The notes below the pieces were generated by a model that searched no databases, was not told the origin of the DNA, and saw only the letters and a program-made list of their open reading frames with translations. Source: Sinotaia quadrata (taxonomy: Eukaryota > Mollusca > Gastropoda > Architaenioglossa > Viviparidae). Taken from it: a stretch of DNA of 64,000 nt. Each line of letters begins with the position of its first letter. The first letter of the stretch is position 1. Made by a program: the position numbers and the translations under genes. The stretch lies in NCBI GenBank assembly GCA_028829895.1, contig CM054178.1:91823058-91887057 (forward strand), written 5' to 3'. Shown here piece by piece: positions 21,187 through 33,562 of this stretch.

Positions 21187-22222
21187 TAGAATGTTGCAAA
21201 CATTTAGTTGGAAAAGAAATCAGAATGTTGAAAATGATCATTTAAAAAGAGATCAGAATGGTGCAAATGACAATTGGAGAATGTGGTCAAGGTGTTACAA
21301 AAGTGACCACTACTTGCAATGAAACCAAGATGTTGCCAGTGAACAATGAGAAATAGATCACGCTGCTGTGTAGAAGACAAGTCATCCCGAATAAGGCCGT
21401 GGCGCTGCGAAAATATCATTCTAAAATGAGACAAGGACACAGTGAAAGGTTCAAACTAAAATGAACTATGGTCTAGTAGAAATTCTTCATAAATTTGATT
21501 ATTGTCAGTGAGAAGATCATTCTAACTGGTCATGGTCAGTGGGAAGACAATTTTAAATCTAAATCATGGTCAGTGGGAAGATCATTTTAATTCTAAAACA
21601 TGGTCGGGGAAGACAATTTTAAATCTAAATCATGATCAGTGGGAAGACAATTTTAAGTCTAAATCATGGTCACTGGGAAGACAATTTCAAATCTAAATTA
21701 TGGTCAGTGGGAAGTCTTATTTGAAAGTATCGGGAGATCATGTTTAACAACGCACTGGAGGGGAGGGGAGGGCATTTCAACCTGAATCATGGTGCTAAGA
21801 CCTTCTAAACAAGATCAGTGTCAGTGGGATTACTTTTATTCTTTAGATCGTGGTACGCTGGGGAAACCATTCTTGGCAAAACGATTATGGTGCAATATAA
21901 CGGTATTTCTTAGATCATGGTAATGTAATTATCATTTTAAAGTGGATCAAACTGTTTTGGAAACATTACTATTAAATAAGACCACGGTGCAACACAAGTC
22001 TGAATTATAAAAAGTTAACGCAAAAAGATTAGAATGCAATCTTCATACATCGGAAGACAACTCTAAGATCATTGTGGTGTGTAATGGCTACTCTAGCATA
22101 AGACCCCAATGCAATGGGACACTATTCTAAACAAGATCTTTCTCAGTGAGAAGACGTTTGTGCAATGAGAAAAAGTGAAATAATGAATATGATTCTAGAA
22201 TGAGATCAGAGTAGTGAAATAC
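21187..22222. repeat. 34-bp satellite domain, right part
   Basis: Right of the RTE the same 34-bp family resumes (GAGATTAGAATGTTGCAAAC...). It grades into another 34-bp variant, AATCATGGTCAGTGGGAAG plus ACAATTTTAAATCTA (about 21480-21720), and then fades to barely recognisable copies by about 22222. Confidence 0.75.
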
Positions 22223-22256
22223 CTTCAAGATAGAAAGCTTGCAGATTGCCGAATCT

Positions 22257-22293
22257 TGTGGAATACACACACACACACACAAGCACACACACA

Positions 22294-22344
<51 letters not shown>

Positions 22345-22354
22345 GCGCGCGCAG
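22257..22354. repeat. (CA)n(CG)n microsatellite
   Basis: A CA tract with ACATAC interruptions ending in a CGCGCGCGC block. From 22355 to 22755 a short 'gaatttgttctgtaaa' duplication (about 22665-22740) is the only structure seen. Confidence 0.93.
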
Positions 22355-22755
22355 ACACATGTTCTGAATCATCACACATTCACATGATACTATTCTCTAC
22401 TATCTGCCAATATTTTAAGTAATTTCCTGACTACTTTCCAACAAAAAAGCTTAGTATTTTGACCGGTGTCTGACAATTCAGTCTAGGCCAGCAGCGAGAT
22501 CGAAGGAATCCTCTTTCTCATGAATACAAATCACAGACTGCGTTAATGGAACCTTCAAAACCGATGTGATATACAGAGCTTATCCCCGCCTGACAATTGC
22601 CGGGGAAGTCAGTTGCATCAGAGATACGTTTTAGACTCCAGTAAACTGTAACTGCATACAGATGTGTGAAAGAGAAAGAATTTGTTCTGTAAAACCATAC
22701 ATATATGTTAAAGAGAATGAATTTGTTCTGTAAAGGTATACAGATATAAGTCTGC

Positions 22756-22814
<59 letters not shown>

Positions 22815-22846
22815 CCTATCTATCTATCTATTCATCCATCTATCTA
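22756..22846. repeat. (TATC)n microsatellite
   Basis: About 22 tetranucleotide units with two substitutions. From 22847 to 23132 I see nothing. Confidence 0.95.
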
Positions 22847-23132
22847 ATAAAGCCTTTCATTTGTAATTACAAGAAAAGTTAATAAATACGGTAAAAATGA
22901 TCTTTCTTTTTTCATGCGACGAAGGGTTAAGCTGCAGGCCAGACGAGTCTATTCGAAGTAAACCATTTCGTCTGGCTCCGCGACTCATTTGCGGCAAAAC
23001 ACATCCCAAATAAATGAAAGACTATTAATTTGACAAATTACGCACTTAAAATGCAATCTAACAGATGCAGAAAACCTTTTGGCTGTCTAGGCAATACGAC
23101 TCGATCTATGTTAATTGTTATTGTCCAGACAA

Positions 23133-23146
23133 CCCCCCCCCCCCCC
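23133..23146. repeat. C-homopolymer
   Basis: A run of 14 C. Assembly length may be unreliable here. Confidence 0.9.
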
Positions 23147-23298
23147 GCGATCCATCTTCAACTATGTAAAAGACGAACTTATTCGACTTAAAGTAAATAA
23201 TTTATATACAAAGTCACTCCACAGATCAATTATTATTTGTAACCTAAAAGAGAATACTCTAGTATCCACGCGTCTGTTTCTAAACGTAAAACTATACC

Positions 23299-23397
23299 CC
23301 TCAGTTATTTATCATAATTTAAACCTCAGTTATTTATAATTTAAATCTCAGTTATTTATCATAATTTAAACCTCAGTTATTTATCATAATTTAAACT
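23299..23397. repeat. 25-bp minisatellite, 4 copies
   Basis: Units of CTCAGTTATTTATCATAATT plus TAAAC; one copy is shortened. From 23400 to 24035 no gene is seen. Confidence 0.9.
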
Positions 23398-24035
23398 GAA
23401 TCACACAGGAAGTCATCGAGACGTGGAACAAAAGAAAAACAAACGAGACAAATAAACAACGCTGCAACACGAACAAATGTTGCCATCTAGGATTCCCCGC
23501 TCCGTTGTGGCGTATAGCACTTCACTGAACGTTACAACAAATTGGACCAAACAGCCACTACGATCACGGCATGAACATCACTGTTTAAACCACATTCTTC
23601 TTTTACTATTTTAAAATCACATTTGCCATTATTTTTTCTGAAAATGTTCTTTTTCTTTTTTTAAAAACGTTTCTCTTTTCTTATACCCTCTCAAGCTCTT
23701 AGTCCTAGAATGGCCTGAGGCGTTTGTTATCGTCAGAACTGGATTTAAATTTTAACAATATAACAACGACATCGACAATTATAATGATGACAATAATAAA
23801 TTTCAAAGATGGCAAAATAACATTATCAGTTCTAGATATGGAGAACATCTGTAAATTACATACATAACTTAAGAGCATATTTCATCCACCTACCTGCAAT
23901 ACTGACTTTGATACAACAACAAATATCGGTTTACAGTTGATTCAATCGTTCGTAGATTTCACGAATGATCAAAGGGCGAAAGGTGCGTTACCAGGTTACC
24001 AGTGAAAGAAGTCCCTGATCGGACTTTCTCTGCAG

Positions 24036-24091
24036 ATAACTCGTTCTAGAAGCCTAAAGTGTTCCTCTCAGCCGTTTGTGCGGAAAGGGAG
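24036..24091 (+). CDS. Candidate 56-nt internal exon, unrecognised
   Basis: The segment is bounded by a strong acceptor (GGACTTTCTCTGCAG ending at 24035) and a consensus donor (GGGAG|GTAAGTAAA at 24092). Only one of three frames is open (ITRSRSLKCSSQPFVRKG, entering in phase 0). It could be a short coding exon, a non-coding exon or chance. No partner exon is identified. From 24092 to 24640 nothing else is seen except a G-run at 24282. Confidence 0.25.
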
Positions 24092-24672
24092 GTAAGTAAA
24101 TGGAGCAGATAATCATGCACAATCAAACAGTAGGACGGCGACGGGAAATCAGTCACTAAATTGTGGGATGTTTTGTGAGTCACTGTCATCATTGTATATG
24201 TAGTTTTCGAAAGGTCAGGGTTTAAAGACAAAGCGGACATCTAAATTGATCACGTCAAGCGTCCGCTTGTACTATTTAGGGGGGGGGGAGTTAGTTACAA
24301 GGCAACCAGTTTTTTCTTAAATAAAACAACATTAAAGTTGTTTCTAAATTGCAATTTAGCACTTGATAGGAGATTAAACCTGGAACGGGCGGAATCAGCT
24401 GGAGTGTGTTCTCCGAGCTCTTCTGTATGCAGTCGCTTTTATTGATTTAACTCCAGCATTACTTTCTTTAATTACTAATCAGTGCTGAATACAAAAACAT
24501 TTTGCCGTGGTGGATCGAAAAGAATCATTCATTAAATTTCAGTAAAGTGGGTGGTTTGAATTGTTAAGATTAAAAAAAAAATTACCTTACATTATGAGGA
24601 CACCACAAAAAGTCATTATCAAGGACAAGTACAACGCTATGACGACATCACAATAATAACATGAAGACACCA

Positions 24673-25070
24673 GAACAGCTCTAGGATGACCTCAGAATAA
24701 CTCTAGGATGGCCTCAGAACAACTCTAGGATGACCTCAGAACAACTTTAGGATGACCTCAGAACAACTCTAGGATGGCCTCAGAACAGCTCTAGGATGGC
24801 CTCAGAACAACTCTAGGATGGCCTCAGAACAACTCTAGAATGGCCTCAGAACAACTCTAGAATGGCCTCAGAACAACTCTAGAATGGCTTCAGAACAACT
24901 CTACGATGGCCTCAGAACAATTCTAGGATGGCCTCAGAACAACTCTAGGATAACACCAGAACAGTGAAACGAAGGCACCAGAACAGCTCTAGAATGACGT
25001 CAGAACAACCCTAAGATGACACCAGAACAGGGCCAGCAAGGCACCAGAACAGCTCTAGAATGACGTCAGA
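24673..25070. repeat. 22-bp minisatellite, about 13 copies plus diverged edges
   Basis: Units of AACAACTCTAGGATGGCCTC plus AG. Variants with GATGACCTC and GACACCAG reach from about 24640 to 25070. From 25071 to 25800 no gene is recognised. Confidence 0.93.
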
Positions 25071-25799
25071 ATATCACGAAACATCAGGATGGCAACAAAA
25101 CAACACTTACAAGAAAACCTCAACAGTTTCAAAATAAGAAGGAAAATAAATTCTTTCAATAATGCAATGCGCACCCATAAAGTGACATATATAATATCAC
25201 ACACGCATACACAGACTCGTACACACAACCTCATGAGAGTAAACTCCAGATAATTATACATAAATAAACACTGAATGTATCTTACATAAGCGTATGAAAT
25301 TTAAAATTGTACGTAAATGTCTATGCTAACTCGACCTTCGTGTGAATAGATCTCAAAATAGTTCTCGTTTTAATTCAGGCTACTAAAGGATTATACTGAA
25401 GAAGCATAATGAATATGAGAAATAATATAAGTAAACATATGTATACCTGTTAACGTTTGTATATACATGTACGTTTTACGAGACATAAATCATATTTCAC
25501 AGTAAACAATTAAGCAGGACAAAACACAAAGAATTACAACTTTCACCTGTTTCTGTCTTAAACTGCTTAACCTATACTTTGACTAACATTAACATTTATT
25601 TATTTATTTTTAAATATCTTCAACACCCATGTACAGATTTTGAGTGACCATTCAAACTATTTTATTTTTTTGCCCCTTGTGCCACACCCAATTACCTTTC
25701 AAATGTGAACAGTGTTTTTGCTTTCTAATTACAGAGGACAGGACGAGCTGCCTGGTCGATGCAGCAGGCTGATGATTATTTGCAGGTTTCTAAGAGCGT

Positions 25800-25852
25800 G
25801 TGTGTGTGTATGTGTGTGTGTATGTATGCATGTGTGTGTTTGTGCGCGCGCA
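25800..25852. repeat. (GT)n microsatellite
   Basis: An imperfect GT tract ending GTGCGCGCGC. A strong acceptor-like TTTTTGCTTTCTAATTACAG ends at 25734, but no convincing exon follows. From 25853 to 26455 nothing is seen. Confidence 0.88.
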
Positions 25853-26455
25853 GTATGAAGCAGACTGAAGGCGCCACTATAATGGCTTGTCATCTGTAAT
25901 AGACAACAATTTGTGTCGTCAAGTGACAAAGGCAGACCGCGATGAATTTTGCTCTTTGTATGTTGTCTAAGCCCACAAACGAAGGCTACCATAACATAAT
26001 TAATGTAGACAAATCAAACAAAAACAATGCATTTTGGAGTTAGGAAGAGATAAGAGTATGACAAAATATACATTACACAAAAAAAAGAAAACTACGGAAA
26101 AGCCCGCAAAACAGCATCATGAAAATGACAATTCAGCCACAGTGGCGAACAGTACTAATAACAAGGCATGCTACAGTATGGCCAGGAAAATGGCAAAACA
26201 CTAAGACAGTGTCAAATAAACAAACTTATTAATAACTAATACAATGGCACGCATGCAACAAACAAACCAGAAGTATAAACAAACGGCCATCTGACAGTAA
26301 TATTTAAACCAAGATGTAAGCTCCATGGAAGCTGTATATTTTCAGCAGCATATGGAAGGGAAAGTCTACAAACTGAAAACCCACTCTAACAATTCGCAGA
26401 ACTGAATATGTCGGACGCACTTATCTTACTACATGCAGTAATGTAAAACTATTAT

Positions 26456-26897
26456 TATATACTAATTGACGCTCAATATATACACATTTCTGTTCAATAA
26501 TGTATTATTATTATATACTACTTTGACGCTTAATATATACACATTTCTGCTCAGTAAAGTACTATTATTATACACTACTTTGAAGCTTAAATTATACACA
26601 TTTCTGCTCAATAATGTACTATTATTATACACTACTTTGACGCTTAAATTATACACATTTCTGCTCAATAATGTACTATTATTATACACTACTTTGACGC
26701 TCAGTATATACACATTTCTGCTCAGTAATGTACTATTATTATACACTACTTTGACGCTTAAATTATACACATTTCTGCTCAATAATGTACTATTATTATA
26801 CACTACTTTGACGCTCAATATATACACATTTCTGCTCAATAATGTACTATTATTATACACTACTTTGACGCTTAAATTATACACATTTCTGCTCAAT
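26456..26897. repeat. 57-bp minisatellite, 8 copies
   Basis: Units of 57 bp contain TACTTTGACGCTTAAATTAT or TACTTTGACGCTCAATATAT, two variants partly alternating. The period, a multiple of 3, leaves 150-180-codon frames open on both strands; they are repeat artefacts. From 26898 to 27661 I see no gene. Confidence 0.95.
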
Positions 26898-27661
26898 GCT
26901 GACCACGAAGAGAGGCATGTCACTTGAAATAGGTTAACTATAATGATTCTTTGTCCCGAATTAGTCACGTTTGAGCGCGTACAATTGCATATTGCCATTG
27001 TGTTAAACACCTGGATATTTTCTATAGCAAATATCGACCACTCCTAATGGCACTGATTGTCAGCTTTTTGTAAAAAAAACAAATCCGCCTTCCCGTTACA
27101 ACCAATAATGCTTTACGAGTAATAATTAACTCTTGTTTTGAGCAATAATACGACTTTGTTTTCAAACTCGCCCCCTGTTTAGAGCGATATTCCAACAATG
27201 CATAAAGTAATAACAGAATATGAAGAAAAGTAAACAAAAAAAACAACTGTGTTCAGTAGCAACCGACAGCGTTTGGTCATTGTCTTATAACAAATAATAA
27301 AACACCCGACAAAGTTTACAGCAACAATCAACCATTGTTCACGTAGCAACGATACATTGCTGCTACAAGAACACAACACCGTCTACAACTTATGATATTT
27401 ATAAACATTATCTGCACTCTAAAGCAACAAGCCAACAACATGTACAACTTGACATTGCTGCTACGTTGACGCCAGTTAGTGTCAAATCTGCACTCTGAAT
27501 ATTGGGCTGTAAGTGACATTTTGTGTTTTAGTAGTGCAAACTATCAGCTGATGTCATCAACCTGAAGATAGAACACATAATTGACACATACCAGACTATC
27601 CTAAAATGTAACTTCCTGCATTAGTCTCTACTTACCAAATTGTTTATTTATTATCTCTATT

Positions 27662-28502
27662 TGTGGAGGAGTGAAGTTGCTTTTCTCTATTTTTAAACTT
27701 ATTTTTTGTTAAATGTCAAAGTGACATGACCTTCGTGTACTGCGATGATAGTTTTGTAAGTACCAGAGTTAAAATAACAACTCAGGTAAAAATATGCTAG
27801 AGCATGCTGATGTAATCAAAACCAGTCCATAATGGATGAGTAACTTTTGCTATCTAATAGTTTAAGGTTTACAAGTAATGAACTAGCTAATGGGTAGAGA
27901 CCGAAAACTTACCTGTGAAAGAAAATCTATTTTCTAAGCACTTTAATTTTGACGTAACTCAAGTCCAGTCATGAAAGGCGATCGTTAGCTTAATGAAAGA
28001 AGCAAGCCATTTTTATGTTTCGCTTTCTTCTTTAACACTTGTGGTAGATTCAAGAAGTTTCCATCCTAGAGTGTGGCAGTTGTGATGATTCATTGCACCA
28101 TGTCTGTGTGTGTCAGCATATGTGTCCAACTCCACTGTGGATCGTTTTAGCAAAAGGAGTGCTAGAAGTTCATTAATGTGATTGCCTGACTACTAGAGAA
28201 ACTAATATGGCAAACATGTGCCTAGATTAGCCTCTAGGGATCTACAGTGTTGGAACATTCTATGATATTTTTCCAGTTTCTTAGCAGTGGAAAATTGACT
28301 ATTCTATTCCGAAAAATAAACTTGTGACACTTTTACAAAAGCACGCAAAGGACTGTTGCGGCTTAGCCATTGAACAGGTTATGTACAAACTATTATCATA
28401 TCACTGTATAAACTATAACTCCATTTCTTCTATGATAAGAATAGTCCTGTGCTTTATGTTGATAATAATGTGAGTGCTGAGTTATGTGTTAGGATATAAG
28501 AC
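27662..28502 (+). mobile_element. Interspersed repeat family, copy B1 (3' truncated)
   Basis: Starts TGTGGAGGAGTGAAGTTGC and is colinear with copies A and E: CAGTCCATAATGGATGAG, the CTTGTGGTAGATTC block and AATAAACTTGTGACA are recognisable. It stops at GGATATAAGACTG, exactly where copy B2 begins. It is diverged and has no coding frame. Confidence 0.68.
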
Positions 28503-29829
28503 TGTGACAGAGGAAAATTTGCCTTTCCCTATTTTAAAATTTAAATTGTTATATAAATTGCTAAATTGTCAGAGTAACCCAACCTTATGGGGTATTATTT
28601 TTGAAAATGTCTGAGTTGAAGTAAATAGCTTGAGGCAAGAATATTCTAAATTGCTGTTGTAGTGCAAAATGAGTGAGTAGTTTTTCTATTACCCAATGAT
28701 TACTATTTATGAGAACGAGACCAACCAATGGGCTGAGATTAAAAAGTTACTTGCTGTCAAAAATTCTGTTCTCTGATCACTTTGAATTTGAGTGGCAAAG
28801 GTGAAAGTCCAGCTTTGAAAGGCAGTCATTAGCTAGATGGTGAATTACAACTGACTGATTAAGAGAGAATGGACTTAGGAATATTTCATGCATTTTTGCT
28901 ATTGATATGTTACACTTGTGTAGAGATGTACTATGTGAGTTAACTTTTATTTCTACAAATGTTTGAACTAAGCTGCACACATGTAGTGTGTTAACACTTG
29001 ACATTGTTTGATATGCTGTATTTATTTTCCCCTGTATGATTCAGGCTAATAAATACTGCTGCAGGAAATTGTAAATTGAGAATGGGATGTAAGATAGAAT
29101 GGAGTTATATTGTGATAAGCAGGAAACATTTAGATTAGAATATAACTGTGTGTCAGTAGTTTCTATGCATGTGGTGGGAGACATTTATAGACATGGACAT
29201 TGTGACATTGTTGCAAAAGCAAGTGAAGACGGTTGAAGTAAAGCTTAATCCAGGTCATGTAAAGAAATCCCTTTAAATTATCTACCTTTAATAACTCCAT
29301 TTCTATTCTCTGATATGAGTAACCTGTGATTTGTATTGACTCTATTGTTGAATTGTAATTTTATTAGTTTATATATACACACTGTACAACATGGAATCAT
29401 CTGAACGAGTTTGTGGACTACTGAAGTCAAGTAATCTGTCCCATTGTAATTGTCTTATGTATTTTTGATTGTTGATTTAATGAATTTATTGTTAAATTTA
29501 TTAACCTTCCTACACATATTAATAAAACGTATGTTTGAGTGGCAGAGGATGGGTGGGGGCTCATTAAATATAATTAAAGACGGATTTGTTACTCTTTTAG
29601 TAAGAAGTTTCCACCTGCGAAAATATTGTTTGACAGTAACAAATCTCTTATTCTTGTGGAAGAGAGAAGACTCTTACTCAACCGTATAATCCGCCCAATG
29701 AGAGACGAGTGGTGTCTCTAGGGAGAATTATTAATACACATAAATTATGATTACTCCATCAATTGTAGTTAGTTATGAATGATAATGATAATAATAATAA
29801 TAACCAGTAACAAAGGGATGTATATCACA
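28503..29829 (+). mobile_element. Interspersed repeat family, copy B2 (full ends, internal deletion)
   Basis: Starts TGTGACAGAGGAAAATTTGCC and ends ...AACAAAGGGATGTATATCACA, about 1.33 kb. It shares both ends with copy E: the right part (ATGGGTGGGGGCTC..., GAGACGAGTGGTGT..., GAGAATTATTAATA) matches, but a middle block is missing. The TGTG...CACA ends, a CCAAT/ATTAAAAAG pair and GCTAATAAATACTG are LTR-like. No target-site duplication is seen. Between 29830 and 31268 I find no feature. Confidence 0.75.
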
Positions 29830-31268
29830 ATACTTATAATTCGTTGCTATTATTTATTTCTACAGTGTGTGTTTCTTACTGCTTAATTTACATGTTTATA
29901 AAATGCTTAGATGTTTCATTGGTATTCTACAGTATCATTGTGCTGAGGAGAGTTATCTTTCTTTGTTGGCACGAAAATCTAAATGTACATTGCTATGTTG
30001 CATTATAATGCATTTGAAAATTTAGCAGAACACAAGCAGAATGATTGTGATTCTAACTTTGCTGTTTTATAATTAATGCAAAAAGTTGAAGTTACTGGAA
30101 TGTTACTCAGATGTTTTTTACTGCTGAAAAATTCATGTCGTATGTTGGGGAAATTCTCTCACATATTTTGAAAGCAAATTTTCATCTCTAATCTACAATT
30201 TTAAGATGATGTCTTATTTGTAACTTTAATAGTCCAGAATGTTATGATAAAAATTATTTATTAAGTGAAAGTCTGGAATAGGCAGAAGAAGAGAAAGGGT
30301 AAACTGTTTTGAATGATGGGTACTCACTGAGTGCGTAGCGGGTGTAGGATTATCACTTTAGTGAGAACGATAGCTCGATAGAATGTGTGCAGTAAAGTGA
30401 CGGTAGACTAAAGGCTTAAATATACGTCCCGTTTTGACCATGACCTAGTTACGGGGTTATCCAACTTGTAGACTGATGCAACTGTGAACTTGTTTATGGA
30501 TAAGTGACATGTGTGTTGACAATATGTGTGTGGAAAATGCAAGATAGTCATAAATATTAATTAGTTCTGGATGTATTCATAACTTTTGATTGATTAAAAG
30601 AGTCAAGATAGAGAAGGGCGTGTATTCTGTCCTGAGAAATCTAGGGTGAGGACTTCAAAGTCTCTACCTTTTGCAAACGAACTCTTCCGGGTGAGGCGTT
30701 GTACTGAGTATCGAGTCGTCCTGTCTTGTACAGGTTGTAAAGGGAACCAAAAGACAGACCCTTGGGTAGAAAAGATAAAAGCGTCAATGTACTGTATGAA
30801 TGGCTAAGCTTTTATTATAAGAAATGTTATGTTATTAAAAACATGTCGAACTTTATTTTTGTTGCAGAGTTATATGCGTAATTTGCGTAATTAATTAGTT
30901 TTATTAATTTAATTAATTTAGTAATTGACAGTGTACTTAGGACCTGCATAAATGTAAGTTTCAGGGATTCTATTTCGGTCTTCTAATTTGGTTGCCTACA
31001 TCGAATTTGTTTGTGTGTCAGGTCATGTCATGTGGGAGTCTGCCAGCTTTACCAAACTGTCGCCAAGAGTTGAAGTTGTCTTTCTTGGGAAGTGACAGCA
31101 GTGCATTTTTGCAATTGACTAAACTCGTGAAGACAATATCTTTAGAGTTGAATGTTGGGAGACAACAAAATAGAATCAGGAAAGTATTTTGCTTTTAAAT
31201 ATTGCTAAAGCTTTCTTGATTAATTTTTTGTTAATTGTTTCAGTCTTGTGTATCTGTTAATGTAGCAT

Positions 31269-31672
31269 AGCAACGTTTTGTTTGCTGTCGTGACATGTAG
31301 TGGTAGTCTTATTATAACGTTTTGTTTGCTCTCGTGATATGTAGTGGTAGTCTAATTATAACGTTTTGTTTGCTGTCGTGACATGTAGTGGTAGTCTAAT
31401 TATAACGTTTTGTTTGCTGTCGTGACATGTAGTGGTAGTCTAATTATAACGTTTTGTTTGCTGTCGTGACATGTAGTGGTAGTCTAATTATAACGTTTTG
31501 TTTGCTGTCGTGACATGTAGTGGTAGTCTAATTATAACGTTTTGTTTGCTGTCGTGACATGTAGTAGTAGTCTAATTATAACGTTTTGTTTGCTGTCGTG
31601 ACATGTAGTAGTAGTCTAATTATAACGTTTTGTTTGCTGTCGTGACATGTAGTGGTAGTCTAATTATAACGT
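31269..31672. repeat. 44-bp minisatellite, 9 copies
   Basis: Highly uniform units of TATAACGTTTTGTTTGCTGT plus CGTGACATGTAGTGGTAGTCTAAT. The array directly abuts the C-terminal end of the ZMYM1-like transposase pseudogene. Confidence 0.96.
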
Positions 31673-31684
31673 CTTGTACTCAGT

Positions 31685-32900
31685 TTCAGTGTTGACCTTC
31701 CACCAGAGCAGTTAGTGACCATCAGTGTCAAAAACAAGCGCAATACGGCCTCGACATTTGGAAATGCACACTGAAAAGTATCCTGAAATATGACACTGCA
31801 CATAGACATGATAGTATTTCAAAGCGGTTTAGCATTACTTAATTTTTGTAGTACCAGAATCTCTAGCACATAGGTAATCTTTTAAAAAAGCGGAAACTCA
31901 ACAACTGTTTCATCACCAATGACCTGCGGATACGTTTCGATCAGTTTATGTAAATGTTTTTGACATTCTTCCGTCGGCATGTCTGAATGAGTAATAAATG
32001 CAAATAGATCTAACACTGTCTTAGTGTCGTGTTGATGTTGCAGAGTAAATAGTCAACAATAGGAAGAAATATTGATACTTGAAAGTTATTTAACTTGTAG
32101 TCAGTGTGTCTCCATTGGCATCTTGTGCAGATCCATCATTCACTTGTGGCTTTCTAATTCGTCTGCGAATTATAGTCAGTTTCTGGCAGTCATCGTTTGC
32201 TTTATTTTCATATTCAGCTAACAGCGTGCCAAGATTTTGAAGGAAAGCGACCAGTGGTGCAAACAGTTTAGCGCACGTCGTAAGCACGCTTTTCCTTTCC
32301 CGTAATGCTTCTCTGACAACACCGACAATTATTAAGTATATCGTTCCATAACTCCAGCATAATAACAAATTCTAGCTCTTGCATGTGACCAAATATTATC
32401 CCGGCTTTTCCTCGCGTGTCTCCTGTCTGTGACTGACCAATACAAATGGATTCCAATCCATCCAGTATTGCATCATGACAGTTTAATACAGCTTTAGCTG
32501 CCTGCGTAAGTGCCTCCCACTGACAAACGTTTTGGAACAGGAGAGCCTTATTCTAGAAACGAGAGCAAAACTAACCAACGGTATGTTGACTCAGAGAAAA
32601 AAGTGTAAATCTTATGTATCATGGTAAAGAAATGTACTGATTCAAGGCAGCAGTCAACAGCACTGCGTCCAACTAAATGGAGCTTGCGCAGCGCATAGAA
32701 TATACATTGGATTCAGCTCACACAGTTTTTGCTGCATATCATTGTACCGACATGACATGTTTACATGTTATGTTATCATAAGTCTCCCTCCCCTACCCCA
32801 CCCTGGCATTTGGCAAAGTCCAGCTCACAGTCATCTATGAGGCAACCAACGAGGATTTTGGCAAGATTTTCGCCGTGCCTCTCAATTGGTAGAAAACAAA
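31685..32900 (-). pseudogene. hAT transposase pseudogene, ZMYM1-like (N-terminus missing)
   Basis: Pieces in order on the minus strand: FLPIERHGENLAKIL and LIDDCELDFAKCQG (about 32890-32800); a YDNAANMSG-type stretch read across frameshifts; ALRKLHLVGRSAVDCCLESVHFF; FFSESTYRW; LESICIGQSQTGDTRGKAG and ELEFVIMLELWNDILNN; then TVLDLFAFITHSDMPTEECQ and ETYPQVIGDETVVEFPLF; and finally the hAT dimerisation end AFPNVEAVLRLFLTLMVTN (about 31780-31690). This is the order in ZMYM1/DUF4371-type hAT transposases. Several frameshifts and stops are present. The 5' side is cut by copy C of the interspersed family and the 3' side by a 44-bp minisatellite. Confidence 0.8.
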
Positions 32901-32905
32901 GAAAT

Positions 32906-33480
32906 TGTGGTGGAGTAAATTTGCCTATCTCATATTTCTAGACTTAATTGTTATATTGTCGAAGTGGGCACTCCTTATGAAGGTATTTTTGTAAGTGTTA
33001 GAGTTGGAGTAAACAACTTGAGAATATGCTAGAAATTGCTGATGCAATCCAAGCCAGTATCAAGTGGATGAGTAGTTTTTATTATCCAATGGTTAAGATG
33101 TACAAGAACAAGACCAGCCAATAGGCTGAGAATAAAAGTTTATCTGCTGTAGAGAATTCTATTATCTAATCACTTGAATTTGGTGTGGCAAAAAATCATG
33201 TCATGAAATGCGGCCGTTAGCTTAATGAGTTAACTGATTGAAAGAAAAAGGAATGATAAATATTTCATGCATTTTTGTTATTAAAGTGTTATACTAGTGT
33301 TTTACACAGAGATGTGTTATTTCTACAAATTGTGAACAATGATGCTTTTATGCTAAACTTGACATTGTTTCTAGCGAACCACTCATAAAACTATTATATT
33401 GTATTAATTATGTTGTGTGTGTGTCGGGCTAGTAATGTCAAGTAATCTTTTCATTGTATTTGTTATATGTATATTTGCAA
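32906..33480 (+). mobile_element. Interspersed repeat family, copy C (truncated, internal deletion)
   Basis: Starts TGTGGTGGAGTAAATTTGCC immediately next to the ZMYM1-like pseudogene. It shares CCAGCCAATAGGCTGAGAAT, GCATTTTTGTTATT and AAGTAATCTTTTCATTG with copy E, but skips the AATAAA-to-GGATGTC interval. Confidence 0.7.
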
Positions 33481-33562
33481 CCATTCACTGCCTTTCATAC
33501 TAGGCAAGGTCCTAGAGACACGTTACACAACTGTTCCAGAATCTTCTACACGCTCACCAAGT

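Noticed and set aside
26462..27010. 180-codon repeat-protein-like frames on both strands
   Set aside because: A 57-bp tandem unit without stops; open on both strands at once and with no flanking coding signal.
27900..27915. Perfect minus-strand splice donor CAG|GTAAGTTTT
   Set aside because: It lies inside a copy of the interspersed repeat with no open exon next to it.
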